Below are positions 26,047 to 35,591 of a stretch of 64,000 bases of DNA, piece after piece. The notes below the pieces were generated by a model, which was given only the letters and a program-made list of their open reading frames with translations, did no database searches and was not told the DNA's origin. Origin of the DNA: JAMLHH01 sp035515235. GTDB lineage: Bacteria; Bacteroidota; Bacteroidia; Chitinophagales; JADIYW01. Where the stretch lies: positions 20,809-84,808 of the forward strand of contig DATJBS010000061.1 of the NCBI GenBank assembly GCA_035515235.1, written 5' to 3'. A program made the position numbers and the translations under genes. Each line of letters begins with the position of its first letter. The stretch's first letter is position 1.

Positions 26047-27336
26047 ATGTCTAACTGCAGAAACGGTTTTAAAATCTTCCTCCTATTAATTGCGTTCGCA
26101 ACTATCTTACCTTTTAAGGCTCAGGCTTATAATTTATCTGTAACGTTTGACGATTTGTCAGATGCAGATATAGCAGCAAGAGTTGAAGAGGGTAAAAAGT
26201 TGTTTAAAGCAAATTGTGCGGCCTGTCACAAAGTTGATGGAAAATTAACTGGACCAGCCATGGCTGATGTCTGGACACATTGGGATTCCCAAGCGAAACT
26301 CATTAAGTGGGTTCAAAACTCCCAAGAATTAGTAAAATCAGGTGATCCTTACGCTGTTAAAATATTCAATGAATATAACAAGCAAGTAATGTCAGCATTT
26401 ACTCAATTAAGCGATGACCAAGTCATTAGTATTATTGAGTATTATGTACAGGCAGAACAAAAAGGATTAGGGAAAGCTAAAGAAGCAGTTGCTGCTGGCG
26501 GTGGTGCCGAGTCTTCTGGTCCTTCTTCAGGTCCCAACAAATGGATATTGTTTACAGTAATAGGTGCTTTAGCATTAATAGCTATCTCACTTTTTGCTAT
26601 CACTTCTAAATTAGATGGACTTGTTCATCAAGGAGCTGACGGCGAGCCTGTAAAGCAAGAGTCCTTATTTTCTAAATTCCAAACTAAGAAGCTTGTCAGC
26701 ATCTTAATCATCGTCGGAGTTGTATTCTTAGGATACAATATTGTGAAAGGAGCGATAGATTTAGGTAGAAGCCAAGGATATCAACCTGAGCAACCTATTA
26801 AATTCTCTCACGCACTACATGCTGGTCAAAATAAAATTGACTGTCAGTATTGCCACACTGGTGCTGATAAAAGTAGACACTCTGTAATACCATCTATGGC
26901 TGTTTGTATGAACTGTCATAAATATGTACAAGAGGGTCCTAAGTACGGTGAAACTGAGATTGCTAAAATCTACGAATACAGTGGATGGGATCCAGTATCT
27001 AGTTCTTTCAAAAATGCGCCTAAGCCAATTGAATGGGTTAAAATTCACAACCTACCTGATCACGTATACTTCAATCACTCTCAACACGTAAAAGTGGGTG
27101 GTATTGAATGTCAAACATGTCATGGTAATGTGCAAGAAATGGAAGTGGTGCAACAATTTGCTCCATTATCTATGGGATGGTGTATCAATTGTCACCGTCA
27201 AACGGATGTACAATTTGCAAACAACGATTATTATTCAATATTCGAAAGATACCACGATGAAATCAAAAAAGGCGAACGTGCTAATGTTACGGTTGCTGAT
27301 ATCGGTGGTACTGAGTGTGCAAAATGTCATTATTAA
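26047..27336 (+). CDS. actA: Alternative complex III subunit ActA, cytochrome c fused to pentahaem domain
   Basis: Haem-carrying subunit of quinol:cytochrome c oxidoreductase (ACIII), 429 residues from the ATG at 26047; the TTG at 26023 lies inside the promoter. The signal peptide ends near KAQA. Residues ~35-145 are a class I cytochrome c domain with CAACH at 57-61. Two membrane helices at ~165-187 and ~217-235 follow. The C-terminal part has five CxxCH sites: CQYCH (~266), CMNCH (~287), CQTCH (~355), CINCH (~379) and CAKCH just before the stop. Six haems in one chain is one more than the pentahaem ActA of the literature. It is the first gene of the operon. Confidence 0.93.
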   Translation: MSNCRNGFKIFLLLIAFATILPFKAQAYNLSVTFDDLSDADIAARVEEGKKLFKANCAACHKVDGKLTGPAMADVWTHWDSQAKLIKWVQNSQELVKSGDPYAVKIFNEYNKQVMSAFTQLSDDQVISIIEYYVQAEQKGLGKAKEAVAAGGGAESSGPSSGPNKWILFTVIGALALIAISLFAITSKLDGLVHQGADGEPVKQESLFSKFQTKKLVSILIIVGVVFLGYNIVKGAIDLGRSQGYQPEQPIKFSHALHAGQNKIDCQYCHTGADKSRHSVIPSMAVCMNCHKYVQEGPKYGETEIAKIYEYSGWDPVSSSFKNAPKPIEWVKIHNLPDHVYFNHSQHVKVGGIECQTCHGNVQEMEVVQQFAPLSMGWCINCHRQTDVQFANNDYYSIFERYHDEIKKGERANVTVADIGGTECAKCHY

Positions 27337-27375
27337 TTCATCTAATTGTATAGATACTCAAAACCTTAACATATA

Positions 27376-30300
27376 ATGAGTAATAATAAATATTGGCAAA
27401 GCTTAGAACAAAGAGATGAAACTCCTGAGTTCAAAGAACAAGCAGCTAAAGAATTTCAAGACGAAATGCCTGTATTCGATTATGTAGATGATACTACAAA
27501 AGTTGAAAGCACAGGTAGAAGAGATTTCTTAAAAATGATGGGTTTCAGTATATCTGCTGCAGCAATTGCATCATCTTGTAAGATTCCTGTCAAAAAAGCA
27601 ATTCCTTACGTATTCAATCTAGATCAAAGTAGTAGAATACCTGAATTAGTTCCAGGTATTGCTGATTACTTTGCTACTTCATATGCTGAAGGTGGTGACT
27701 TTTCTTCCATCTTAGTGAAAACTAGAGAAAATAGACCTATTAAAATTGAAGGCAATACTGCTGCTCCTTTCGTAAAAGGTGGAACAACTGCTAGAGCTCA
27801 AGCTTCAGTTTTAAGTTTATATGATGTCGCTAGATTAACTCAGCCGAAGAAAAAAGGGGAATCTATCACTTGGGAACAAGCAGATTCTGAAATAGCTAAG
27901 AAATTAACTAAAATTTCTGCTGAAGGTGGTAAAATAGTAATCATCTCTAATACGAACTATTCTCTAGCTACACAAAAAGCATTAGCTACTTTCAAAGCGA
28001 AATACCCAACTACTCAAGTTGTAACGTATGACCCTGTATCACTGTATGCTATTCGTAAAGCCAATCAAATTACTTTAGGAGAATCAATTATCCCTACTTA
28101 CTTATTTGATAAAGCAAAAGTAATAGCGGGCTTCAATTGTGACTTCTTAGGTGGTTTTGTAAATGCTACAGAAAACGCTAAAAGATATTCTGCAAACAGA
28201 GTACCTACAAAAGAAAACCCAAATATGTCTCGTCACTACCACTTCCAATCGTATGTATCGATTACAAGTGCAAGTGCAGATTATAAACATTCTATCAAAC
28301 CGTCACAAGAGAAAGCGGTATTGATGGCATTGTACAATAAAATAGCTGCATCTACTGGTGCTTCATCTTTAGCAAACGTAACTATCAGTGATTTACAAGA
28401 AAGTGTAAATAAATTAGCTGCTGAGTTATTAGCAAACAGAGGTGAATCAATAGTGATTTCAGGTACAAATAATGTAGATATTCAATTACTGACAAATGCT
28501 ATCAACGCAATGTTAGGTAACTACGGTTCTACAATTGATACAGCAGCAGCTTTAAACTTGAAGCAAGGAAATGATGAAGCACTTAAAGCTTTGTCTGACG
28601 ATACTTCTGTAAAAGCAGTTTTATTATTGAATTCAAATCCTGTTTACGATTCAGTATTTGCAGATAAAATCAAAAATATCATCACTAAAGCAGAATTATC
28701 TGTTTCTTTTGCTGATAGATTAGACGAGTCAGCTGAATTAGTACAATATATTACTCCTGATAATCACTACTTAGAATCTTGGGATGTTTTAGAGCCTAAG
28801 AAAGGATATATTTCTTTCGTTCAACCTACTATCAATCAATTGTTTGATACTAGACAAGCATTTGTTTCGCTTTCTGAGTTTGCTGGAGCAACTACTACTG
28901 CATATGATTTAATCAAAAGTGCAGGAGAAGGTTTTACAACTGGTTTTATAGCTTCTTTAGGTAATACATCTTGGGAGTCTGCATTACAAACAGGTTTTAT
29001 CAATAACGTAAGTGAGTCTGCAAGTGGATCAGCTAATCTTTCTGCAACGGTCTCTGCAATCAATACCAAACTTCCTACATCTAATGGAATAGAAGTAATT
29101 TTCTATGAATCAGTAGCTCTAGCGGATGGTAAAGAAGCAAATAACCCATTCTTGCAAGAAATGCCTGACCCAATTACTAGAACTTCTTGGGATAACTTTA
29201 TCGCATTGCCTTATACTTTTGCTATTAACAATGGTATAAAAGCAATGTCACAAGATTCTACAGTTAAAACTGCAAAAATCACTTTAGCTAATAAAGAAGT
29301 CGTTTTACCAGTAATAATTTCTTACGGTCAAGCTCAAGATACAGTTGCTATAGCTTTAGGTTATGGTAGAAGTCAAGGTGTTGGACCTGCTGCTTTTGGT
29401 AGTGGTCAAAACGTTTATCCTTTCTTGACTTATGATAATGGTACAGTTTCTTACTCTGCAGGCAGTGCTGCTTATGAGACCTTAAAAGGAACTCATAAAA
29501 TGGGGATGTCTCAAAGATATCACACCTTACAAGAAGACAATAACCTTTACAACAGACCTCGTAGATTTAGAAATAACATCGTTAAAGAAGCAAATCTAGA
29601 GCAGTTCCGTAAAGATGATACTGCAGGAAATGAGGATAGAGCAAAAATCAAAGATCATTTAACTACTCTATATAAAGGTTATGACTCACCAGGTCACCAC
29701 TGGAGTATGGCTGTAGACTTAAACTCTTGTATTGGTTGTGCTGCTTGTGTAATTTCTTGTAATATAGAGAATAACGTTCCGGTCATTGGTAGAGAAGAGA
29801 TGTCAAACACTCGTTCTATGCACTGGCTGAGAATTGATAGATATTATAGTGGCGATCCGGATAATCCAGATGTTGCATTCCAACCGTTGATGTGTCAGCA
29901 TTGTGATAATGCTCCATGTGAGAACGTTTGTCCAGTAAACGCAACTAACCATAGTTCAGAAGGATTGAACCAAATGGCTTATAACAGATGTATTGGTACT
30001 AAATATTGTGCAAATAACTGTCCGTTTAAAGTTCGTAAATTCAACTGGTACGATTATCAAGGTAATGACTCTTTTGGTGGATGGAATGACCCAACTGATG
30101 CTAGTTACATGTATGATAATTTAACTAGAATGGTATTAAATCCTGATGTTACAGTAAGATCAAGAGGAGTTATCGAAAAATGTAGCTTCTGTGTTCAAAG
30201 AATTCAAGCTTCTAAATTAACTGCTAAAACTGAAGGTAGACCATTAAAAGACGGCGATGTAAAAACTGCTTGTCAAACTGCTTGTCCTACAAATAGTATT

Positions 30301-30483
30301 TCATTTGGAGACAGAAATGATAAAAACAGTGAGATTCACCGTATTTTCTTCGATAATGGTAGAAACTATCATTTATATGAAGAGCAACACTTTATGACAA
30401 ACGTTGGTTACCAAGTTAAAATACGTAACACTGACGAAGAACCGGAATTTACATTTGTTGGTGCAAAAGAAGATAAAGCTTAA
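27376..30483 (+). CDS. actB: Alternative complex III subunit ActB (molybdopterin-oxidoreductase-like plus ferredoxin-like)
   Basis: Large peripheral subunit of ACIII, 1035 residues, facing the periplasm. The N-terminus has a Tat-like TGRRDFLKMMG followed by AIASSC, so it may be both Tat-exported and lipidated. Residues ~90-740 resemble the molybdopterin oxidoreductase (B1) domain, which in ACIII lacks the cofactor. Residues ~775-1000 form the iron-sulphur domain with four Cys clusters: CIGCAACVISC, CQHCDNAPCENVC, CIGTKYCANNC and CSFCVQRI with CQTACP. This matches the 3Fe-4S/4Fe-4S wiring of ActB2. It lies 39 bp after actA and 3 bp before actC. Confidence 0.95.
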   Translation: MSNNKYWQSLEQRDETPEFKEQAAKEFQDEMPVFDYVDDTTKVESTGRRDFLKMMGFSISAAAIASSCKIPVKKAIPYVFNLDQSSRIPELVPGIADYFATSYAEGGDFSSILVKTRENRPIKIEGNTAAPFVKGGTTARAQASVLSLYDVARLTQPKKKGESITWEQADSEIAKKLTKISAEGGKIVIISNTNYSLATQKALATFKAKYPTTQVVTYDPVSLYAIRKANQITLGESIIPTYLFDKAKVIAGFNCDFLGGFVNATENAKRYSANRVPTKENPNMSRHYHFQSYVSITSASADYKHSIKPSQEKAVLMALYNKIAASTGASSLANVTISDLQESVNKLAAELLANRGESIVISGTNNVDIQLLTNAINAMLGNYGSTIDTAAALNLKQGNDEALKALSDDTSVKAVLLLNSNPVYDSVFADKIKNIITKAELSVSFADRLDESAELVQYITPDNHYLESWDVLEPKKGYISFVQPTINQLFDTRQAFVSLSEFAGATTTAYDLIKSAGEGFTTGFIASLGNTSWESALQTGFINNVSESASGSANLSATVSAINTKLPTSNGIEVIFYESVALADGKEANNPFLQEMPDPITRTSWDNFIALPYTFAINNGIKAMSQDSTVKTAKITLANKEVVLPVIISYGQAQDTVAIALGYGRSQGVGPAAFGSGQNVYPFLTYDNGTVSYSAGSAAYETLKGTHKMGMSQRYHTLQEDNNLYNRPRRFRNNIVKEANLEQFRKDDTAGNEDRAKIKDHLTTLYKGYDSPGHHWSMAVDLNSCIGCAACVISCNIENNVPVIGREEMSNTRSMHWLRIDRYYSGDPDNPDVAFQPLMCQHCDNAPCENVCPVNATNHSSEGLNQMAYNRCIGTKYCANNCPFKVRKFNWYDYQGNDSFGGWNDPTDASYMYDNLTRMVLNPDVTVRSRGVIEKCSFCVQRIQASKLTAKTEGRPLKDGDVKTACQTACPTNSISFGDRNDKNSEIHRIFFDNGRNYHLYEEQHFMTNVGYQVKIRNTDEEPEFTFVGAKEDKA

Positions 30484-30486
30484 TAC

Positions 30487-31929
30487 ATGGGACATTTTGA
30501 ATCACCGTTACGCGAGCCGTTAGTAAACGGTAATAAAACATACAAACAAATTACAGACGATATCGTCGCTGGTACTACTGGTCCTGTTGGACTTCTTTGG
30601 CTACTTGCCACTGGTGTATCTGGACTTGTTGCTCTCTTTGGAGTTTTCTGTTTGGTTTGGACAATTTGTTATGGAATTGGAACTTGGGGTGTAAACTCTA
30701 CTGTAGGTTGGGCTTGGGATATCACTAACTTCGTTTGGTGGGTAGGTATCGGTCACGCTGGTACTTTGATTTCAGCTATCTTATTACTTTTCCGTCAGAA
30801 GTGGCGTACAGGAGTAAACCGTGCAGCTGAGGCGATGACAATTTTTGCAGTAATTTGTGCAGGACTTTTCGTGATGTTGCATACAGGTAGACCATGGGAC
30901 GTGTTCTTTATCTTACCTTACCCAAATACAAGAGGTCCATTATGGACAAACTTTAACTCTCCATTGTTATGGGACGTATTTGCGATTTCTACTTACTTAA
31001 CAGTATCATTATTATTCTGGTATACTGGTTTAGTTCCTGACTTTGCTACTATCCGTGATAGAGCTAAATTAGGTTCAATCAGATGGAAGATGTATAACTT
31101 TATGTGTTTTGGATGGGTAGGTTCAGCAAAACATTGGGAAAGATGGGAGTCTTTATCTTTAATTCTTGCAGGTTTAGCTACTCCTTTAGTATTATCAGTA
31201 CATACGATTGTATCTTTTGACTTTGCTACTTCAATTGTTGCAGGTTGGCATACTACAATTCTACCTCCATATTTCGTTGCTGGTGCTATTTTCTCCGGAT
31301 TTGCCATGGTGCAAACCTTGATGATTGTTGCACGTAAAGTGATGAAGCTTGAAGATTACATTACGATCACCCACATGGAGTCGATGAATAAAGTAATTCT
31401 TCTTACTGGTACTATGGTGGGTACGGCATACCTTACAGAGTTATTTGTTGCTTGGTATTCTGGATCTATGATAGAACAATATGCATTTGCTAATAGAGCA
31501 TTCGGACCTTACTGGTGGGCATATTGGATCATGATGAGCTGTAACTTAATTTTTCCTCAGTTCTTCTGGGTTAAAAAATTAAGAAGAAGTATATACTTTA
31601 CATTCTTTGCTTCTATTATCGTGAATATCGGTATGTGGTTTGAAAGATTCGTAATTATTGTAACTTCATTACATAGAGATTACTTACCATCTAGCTGGAC
31701 TTCATATTCTCCTACTTGGGTAGAAATTGGAATCTACGTAGGTACAATGGGTATCTTTATGACATTGTTCTTGTTGTTTAGTAGATTCTTCCCTGTAGTG
31801 GCAATAGCTGAGATTAAATCTATCTTGAAAGTTTCTGGTAACCAATACCGAAGAGACCAAATGGAAGAAGTAAAAGAAGAGCCTGCATATCAAGATGCTG
31901 ATTCTAGATTAACTTATAAAATTGATTAA
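30487..31929 (+). CDS. actC: Alternative complex III subunit ActC (NrfD/PsrC-like)
   Basis: Integral membrane quinol-binding subunit of the NrfD/PsrC family, 480 residues with about ten transmembrane helices. It begins with ESPLREPLVNGNKTYKQIT, the usual ActC N-terminus, and has GIGHAGTLISAILLLFRQKWR near residue 92 and LHTGRPWDVFFILPYPNTRGPLW near 136, conserved in the family. A long soluble tail (YRRDQMEEVKEEPAYQDADSR) is at the C-terminus. Quinol oxidation and possibly proton translocation occur in the ActC/ActF membrane pair. It starts 3 bp after actB. Confidence 0.95.
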   Translation: MGHFESPLREPLVNGNKTYKQITDDIVAGTTGPVGLLWLLATGVSGLVALFGVFCLVWTICYGIGTWGVNSTVGWAWDITNFVWWVGIGHAGTLISAILLLFRQKWRTGVNRAAEAMTIFAVICAGLFVMLHTGRPWDVFFILPYPNTRGPLWTNFNSPLLWDVFAISTYLTVSLLFWYTGLVPDFATIRDRAKLGSIRWKMYNFMCFGWVGSAKHWERWESLSLILAGLATPLVLSVHTIVSFDFATSIVAGWHTTILPPYFVAGAIFSGFAMVQTLMIVARKVMKLEDYITITHMESMNKVILLTGTMVGTAYLTELFVAWYSGSMIEQYAFANRAFGPYWWAYWIMMSCNLIFPQFFWVKKLRRSIYFTFFASIIVNIGMWFERFVIIVTSLHRDYLPSSWTSYSPTWVEIGIYVGTMGIFMTLFLLFSRFFPVVAIAEIKSILKVSGNQYRRDQMEEVKEEPAYQDADSRLTYKID

Positions 31930-31941
31930 TAACCTACGATA

Positions 31942-32466
31942 ATGAGTACAACAAAGAAATACTTAGTAGGGATGTTTGACGACGATCATACGCTCTTACA
32001 TGCTGTAGATGGTGCTGTGAAGGCAGGTCACAAAATTGACGATGTATTCACACCTTTTCCAGTACATGGCTTAGAACACAAAATGGGTCTACGTCCCACA
32101 AAAATACATACCGCAGGTTTTGTATTTGGATTGACTGGATTAGTAATAGCTTTTAGTTTAATGGCGTTTGCTAGTGCAATAAACTATCCTAATAATTTTG
32201 GAGGTAAACCACTTTTTGCTTTACCAGCTTGGATTCCTATCATGTTCGAGATTACAGTTTTATCTGCAAGTACGGGTATGGTGAGCGTGTTTTATTATTT
32301 GTGTAATTTATACCCAGGTAAACAACCAAAAATTATTGATGCTAGATTAACTGATGATATGTTTGCTATCACTTTTGACATAACAAAAGACTCATCATTA
32401 GCTGCGGGTTTTACAGATTTCCTTAGACACGAAGGAGCTGTAGAAGTATTTGAAAAAGAAATTTAA
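31942..32466 (+). CDS. actD: Alternative complex III subunit ActD (DUF3341)
   Basis: Small ACIII subunit, 174 residues, of the DUF3341 family. The cytoplasmic-facing N-terminal part has the conserved YLVGMFDDDHTLLHAVDGA and DVFTPFPVHGLEHKMGLR. Two transmembrane helices lie at ~62-85 and ~97-118, and a ferredoxin-like tail has FAITFDITKDSS and FLRHEGAVEVF. It binds near ActC/ActF as a structural subunit in known ACIII structures. It starts 12 bp after actC. Confidence 0.93.
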   Translation: MSTTKKYLVGMFDDDHTLLHAVDGAVKAGHKIDDVFTPFPVHGLEHKMGLRPTKIHTAGFVFGLTGLVIAFSLMAFASAINYPNNFGGKPLFALPAWIPIMFEITVLSASTGMVSVFYYLCNLYPGKQPKIIDARLTDDMFAITFDITKDSSLAAGFTDFLRHEGAVEVFEKEI

Positions 32467-32489
32467 TTAGATTGATAAAGATTGCAGAA

Positions 32490-33080
32490 ATGATTCGCAC
32501 TCAAACCATATTATCCATTATTGTATCAAGTGCACTTCTTGTAGGTTGTGCGGCGGAAGGTAATTTTCCGGGACGCGAGTATGCTCCTGAAATGATTCAC
32601 TCTGTTGCTTATGATGCTCAAAGTGAAAATCCAATATACAAGAATGGTCGTACTAATCAGTTACCTGTAGAAGGTGCTATGGCTGTAGGAAAATATACCT
32701 ACCCACTTCCTAATACACCTGAAGCTTATGAAATGGCTTCTACACAAATTACCAATCCATTTGAATTCAGTGAAGATGAGATCAGTACACACGGACAAAT
32801 GTTATTTGTTAGATATTGTGCTGTTTGTCATGGTGAAGCTGGCGATGGTCAAGGTCATTTAGTACAAATTGATAAGTTTCCTGCACCTCCATCGTTCTAT
32901 ACTCCTGATTTGATAGGCAAGTCACAAGGACAAAGATACCACACTGTGATGTATGGTAAAGGAATGATGGGTTCTTATGCTACTCAATTAGATCATCAAG
33001 AAAGATGGTTAGTATTAGAGTATATCAAAGGACTTCAAACTGAATTTCTGGCAAATGAAGCAAGTGCTAGTGCTCAATAA
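32490..33080 (+). CDS. actE: Alternative complex III subunit ActE (lipid-anchored monohaem cytochrome c)
   Basis: Electron-exit cytochrome of ACIII, 196 residues from the ATG at 32490; a TTG 18 bp earlier is less likely because the signal peptide starts naturally at MIRTQTILS. The lipobox SALLVGC ends at residue ~20, so the protein is probably lipid-anchored. The haem site CAVCHGEAGDG lies near residue 111, and a distal Met ligand is likely in MYGKGMMGSYA near 155. The position between actD and actF is canonical. Confidence 0.93.
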   Translation: MIRTQTILSIIVSSALLVGCAAEGNFPGREYAPEMIHSVAYDAQSENPIYKNGRTNQLPVEGAMAVGKYTYPLPNTPEAYEMASTQITNPFEFSEDEISTHGQMLFVRYCAVCHGEAGDGQGHLVQIDKFPAPPSFYTPDLIGKSQGQRYHTVMYGKGMMGSYATQLDHQERWLVLEYIKGLQTEFLANEASASAQ

Positions 33081-33107
33081 TCACTAAACCTTTAAGACTA
33101 AAAGAAG

Positions 33108-34508
33108 ATGAATACATATATATTTGCTCCTGAAGCCAAAAGTTTTCTCATCAAGGGATTTATCATTGGCATAGTAATATTCATAATTGGTATTGCTATA
33201 AAATGGAATGTTGGAACAGAAACTCCATCACATGATAAGGATCACGCTCAAGTGGCGACTACTACTCAAACATTACTTGCTCAAGCAGAAACTGGAGATA
33301 CTGAATCTCTTGCTTCTACACCTGAAGTGATCAGTGAGGCTCCAGCTGAAGTAACAGCTGACCATGCTGTAGCTCATGCTGATGAAGATCTTTCTGCTCA
33401 CGCATCTCACGAACCTACTCTTAGGACTCATATTATTGCAAATATTTACACGATTGTAATGTTTGCATTTTGGATTGGTGTTGCAGCATTGTTTTTCTTA
33501 TCAGCAACTACTTTAGCATTAGGTGGATGGCATATTCAAATACAAAAAGTGATTTTATCTGTTGCAGGTACTTTACCTTTTTCTATTATAATGATGTCGA
33601 TTTTCTTCATATTCTTCCATCATGACTTGTTCCATTGGACACATGATTTATATGACCCAACTAATCCTGAAACTTATGATGCTATTTTGGATGGTAAACG
33701 CGACTACTTAAACCTTACTCGTTTTGGAATATTTGCAGTAGTTCTTTTCGGTATGACAATAGGTATGAATTACTTTTGGAATAAGAATTTGAAAGCAATG
33801 GATGAGAATCCTTCTGTCAAATTGTTTGATCAAAGTAGAGCTATATCTGCTGTAAGTATTGTAATTATTGCAATGTTTGTAAATACTTTTGGAAGCTGGG
33901 ACTGGGCGATGTCAATTCAACCGCATTGGTACAGTACTATGTTCTCTTGGTATTTATTAGCATCAGCTGCTGTAACAATGTTCGCTATAGTATACCTTAT
34001 GATTATATTCTTAAAGGTGAAGAATTACTTACCTAATGTAAATGCAAATCATAAGCACGATATTGGTAAATACATTTTTGCAATCACTGTGTTCTGGACT
34101 TATGTTTGGTTCTCTCAGTACATGTTGATGTGGTATGCTAATATTCCTGAAGAAACATTATACTTTACTATTAGAATTAATGGTTATCCTGTAATGTGGT
34201 ACGCAGTTCTTGTTATCAACTTCATCATACCATTCTTAGTATTACTTTCTAGAAATTCAAAAAGAGTTTCAGGTCCAGTAATAGCGATGTCAATACTACT
34301 TATTGTTGGTCACTGGATGGACTTCTTCAGTATGGTGGTTCCTGAATTGATTCCTAATGGTGGTGGTTTTAATTTAATAAGCCTTGGAGCATTCGTTGCA
34401 ATTTCAAGTGTTTTTGGATACATATCTTTAAGTACTCTTTCTAAATACAAGGATTTAGCTTCTACTACTCACCCTTATTATCAAGAAAGTTTCCGTCACA
34501 ACATTTAA
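33108..34508 (+). CDS. actF: Alternative complex III subunit ActF (NrfD-like)
   Basis: Second NrfD-like membrane subunit of ACIII, 466 residues with about ten helices. The first helix (~14-32) is separated from the rest by a ~70-residue linker rich in Ala, Glu, Asp, His and Thr (DHAVAHADEDLSAHASHE). The core then has the family's HHDLFHWTHDLYDP near residue 170, FGSWDWAMSIQPHWYSTMFSWY near 263 and QYMLMWYANIPEETLYF near 343. It closes the actABCDEF set and is followed 24 bp later by the oxidase genes. Confidence 0.94.
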   Translation: MNTYIFAPEAKSFLIKGFIIGIVIFIIGIAIKWNVGTETPSHDKDHAQVATTTQTLLAQAETGDTESLASTPEVISEAPAEVTADHAVAHADEDLSAHASHEPTLRTHIIANIYTIVMFAFWIGVAALFFLSATTLALGGWHIQIQKVILSVAGTLPFSIIMMSIFFIFFHHDLFHWTHDLYDPTNPETYDAILDGKRDYLNLTRFGIFAVVLFGMTIGMNYFWNKNLKAMDENPSVKLFDQSRAISAVSIVIIAMFVNTFGSWDWAMSIQPHWYSTMFSWYLLASAAVTMFAIVYLMIIFLKVKNYLPNVNANHKHDIGKYIFAITVFWTYVWFSQYMLMWYANIPEETLYFTIRINGYPVMWYAVLVINFIIPFLVLLSRNSKRVSGPVIAMSILLIVGHWMDFFSMVVPELIPNGGGFNLISLGAFVAISSVFGYISLSTLSKYKDLASTTHPYYQESFRHNI

Positions 34509-34532
34509 TAGAAAAAATAAAAAGCAATAGAG

Positions 34533-35558
34533 ATGCAATTATTACTCATAACGCTAGCTTTAGTTCTTGTATTTATAGTCATATTACAAGTAGGGAAAGC
34601 TGTAGAGCTCATATCTGTTATCAAAGAAGAGGATGACTATAGAGAAGAGTCTTCTCAAACCGTAGGTATATGGTTTACAATAACAGGTATTTTTCTTTTT
34701 CTTTTCGTAGCTATCACAAGCTATACAGAGTATGGTAAGTTCCTACCTACTCCGGCATCAGAACAAGGAGAGTGGATTCATAGTACATTAATGCTTACCC
34801 TTTATGTAACTGGTATTGTTTTCTTAGTCACTAACTTCGCTTTGTTCTTCTTTGCTTGGAAATACAGATATAAAAAAGACAGAAAAGCTTATTTTTATCC
34901 TGATAACAACAAATTAGAATTATTGTGGACAGTAGTTCCTGCTTTAGTATTAACTATATTAGTAGGTATGGGTATCGACAAATGGTTTAAAATCTTTGCT
35001 GATGCACCTTCTGAAGCTATCGTAGTTGAAGCAACAGCTAAACAATTTGGGTGGTATTTAAGATACTCAGGTGATGACAACGAATTAGGAGTTAGAGATT
35101 TTACTTTAGTAAATGCTAACAACGAATTAGGAGTAAATTGGAATGATCCTGCAAGTCACGATGATTTCTTATCTGACGAATTAGTACTTCCTGTCAATAC
35201 TCCTGTATTAGTTAAAATTGGTGCTTTAGATGTTATCCATAACTTCTATCTTCCTGAGTTTAGAATTATGATGGATGCTGTACCAGGCTTACCAACTAGA
35301 TTCTGGTTCAGACCTACTATTACTACTGAAAAAATGCGTGAAATTAAAAACGATCCTGAGTTTGATTATGAGTTAGCTTGTAACCAACTTTGTGGAACGG
35401 GTCACTGGAATATGAAACGTACAGTAAAAGTTGTAACTCCAGAAGAGTATAAGCAATGGCATTCAGAACAAAAATCTTTTTACGAACAAAACATACTTGC
35501 TAAAACTGAAGAACCTGCTGCTGTTGTAGTAGAAGAAACAGAAACGACTCAAGAATAA
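34533..35558 (+). CDS. coxB: Cytochrome c oxidase subunit II
   Basis: CuA subunit of the haem-copper oxidase, 341 residues. Four hydrophobic segments precede the periplasmic domain, where a canonical subunit II has two; the extra ones at ~1-20 and ~42-62 are an N-terminal extension. The CuA ligands are visible: His in DVIHNFYLPEF near residue 231, and the loop CNQLCGTGHWNM near 286 with two Cys, His and Met. The usual Glu between the cysteines is Gln, which is tolerable because that ligand acts through its backbone carbonyl. No cytochrome c domain is fused. The C-terminal tail is acidic. Confidence 0.95.
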   Translation: MQLLLITLALVLVFIVILQVGKAVELISVIKEEDDYREESSQTVGIWFTITGIFLFLFVAITSYTEYGKFLPTPASEQGEWIHSTLMLTLYVTGIVFLVTNFALFFFAWKYRYKKDRKAYFYPDNNKLELLWTVVPALVLTILVGMGIDKWFKIFADAPSEAIVVEATAKQFGWYLRYSGDDNELGVRDFTLVNANNELGVNWNDPASHDDFLSDELVLPVNTPVLVKIGALDVIHNFYLPEFRIMMDAVPGLPTRFWFRPTITTEKMREIKNDPEFDYELACNQLCGTGHWNMKRTVKVVTPEEYKQWHSEQKSFYEQNILAKTEEPAAVVVEETETTQE

Positions 35559-35591
35559 TTTTGTACTAAAGTTCTAAATTTAAAATAGAAA

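Noticed and set aside
27098..27376. A 92-codon frame overlapping the 3' end of actA
   Set aside because: It is the +1 shadow of the haem-rich coding sequence, which is intact to its own stop.
30993..31307. A 104-codon antisense frame inside actC
   Set aside because: Shadow of a conserved respiratory subunit; no start context or motif.
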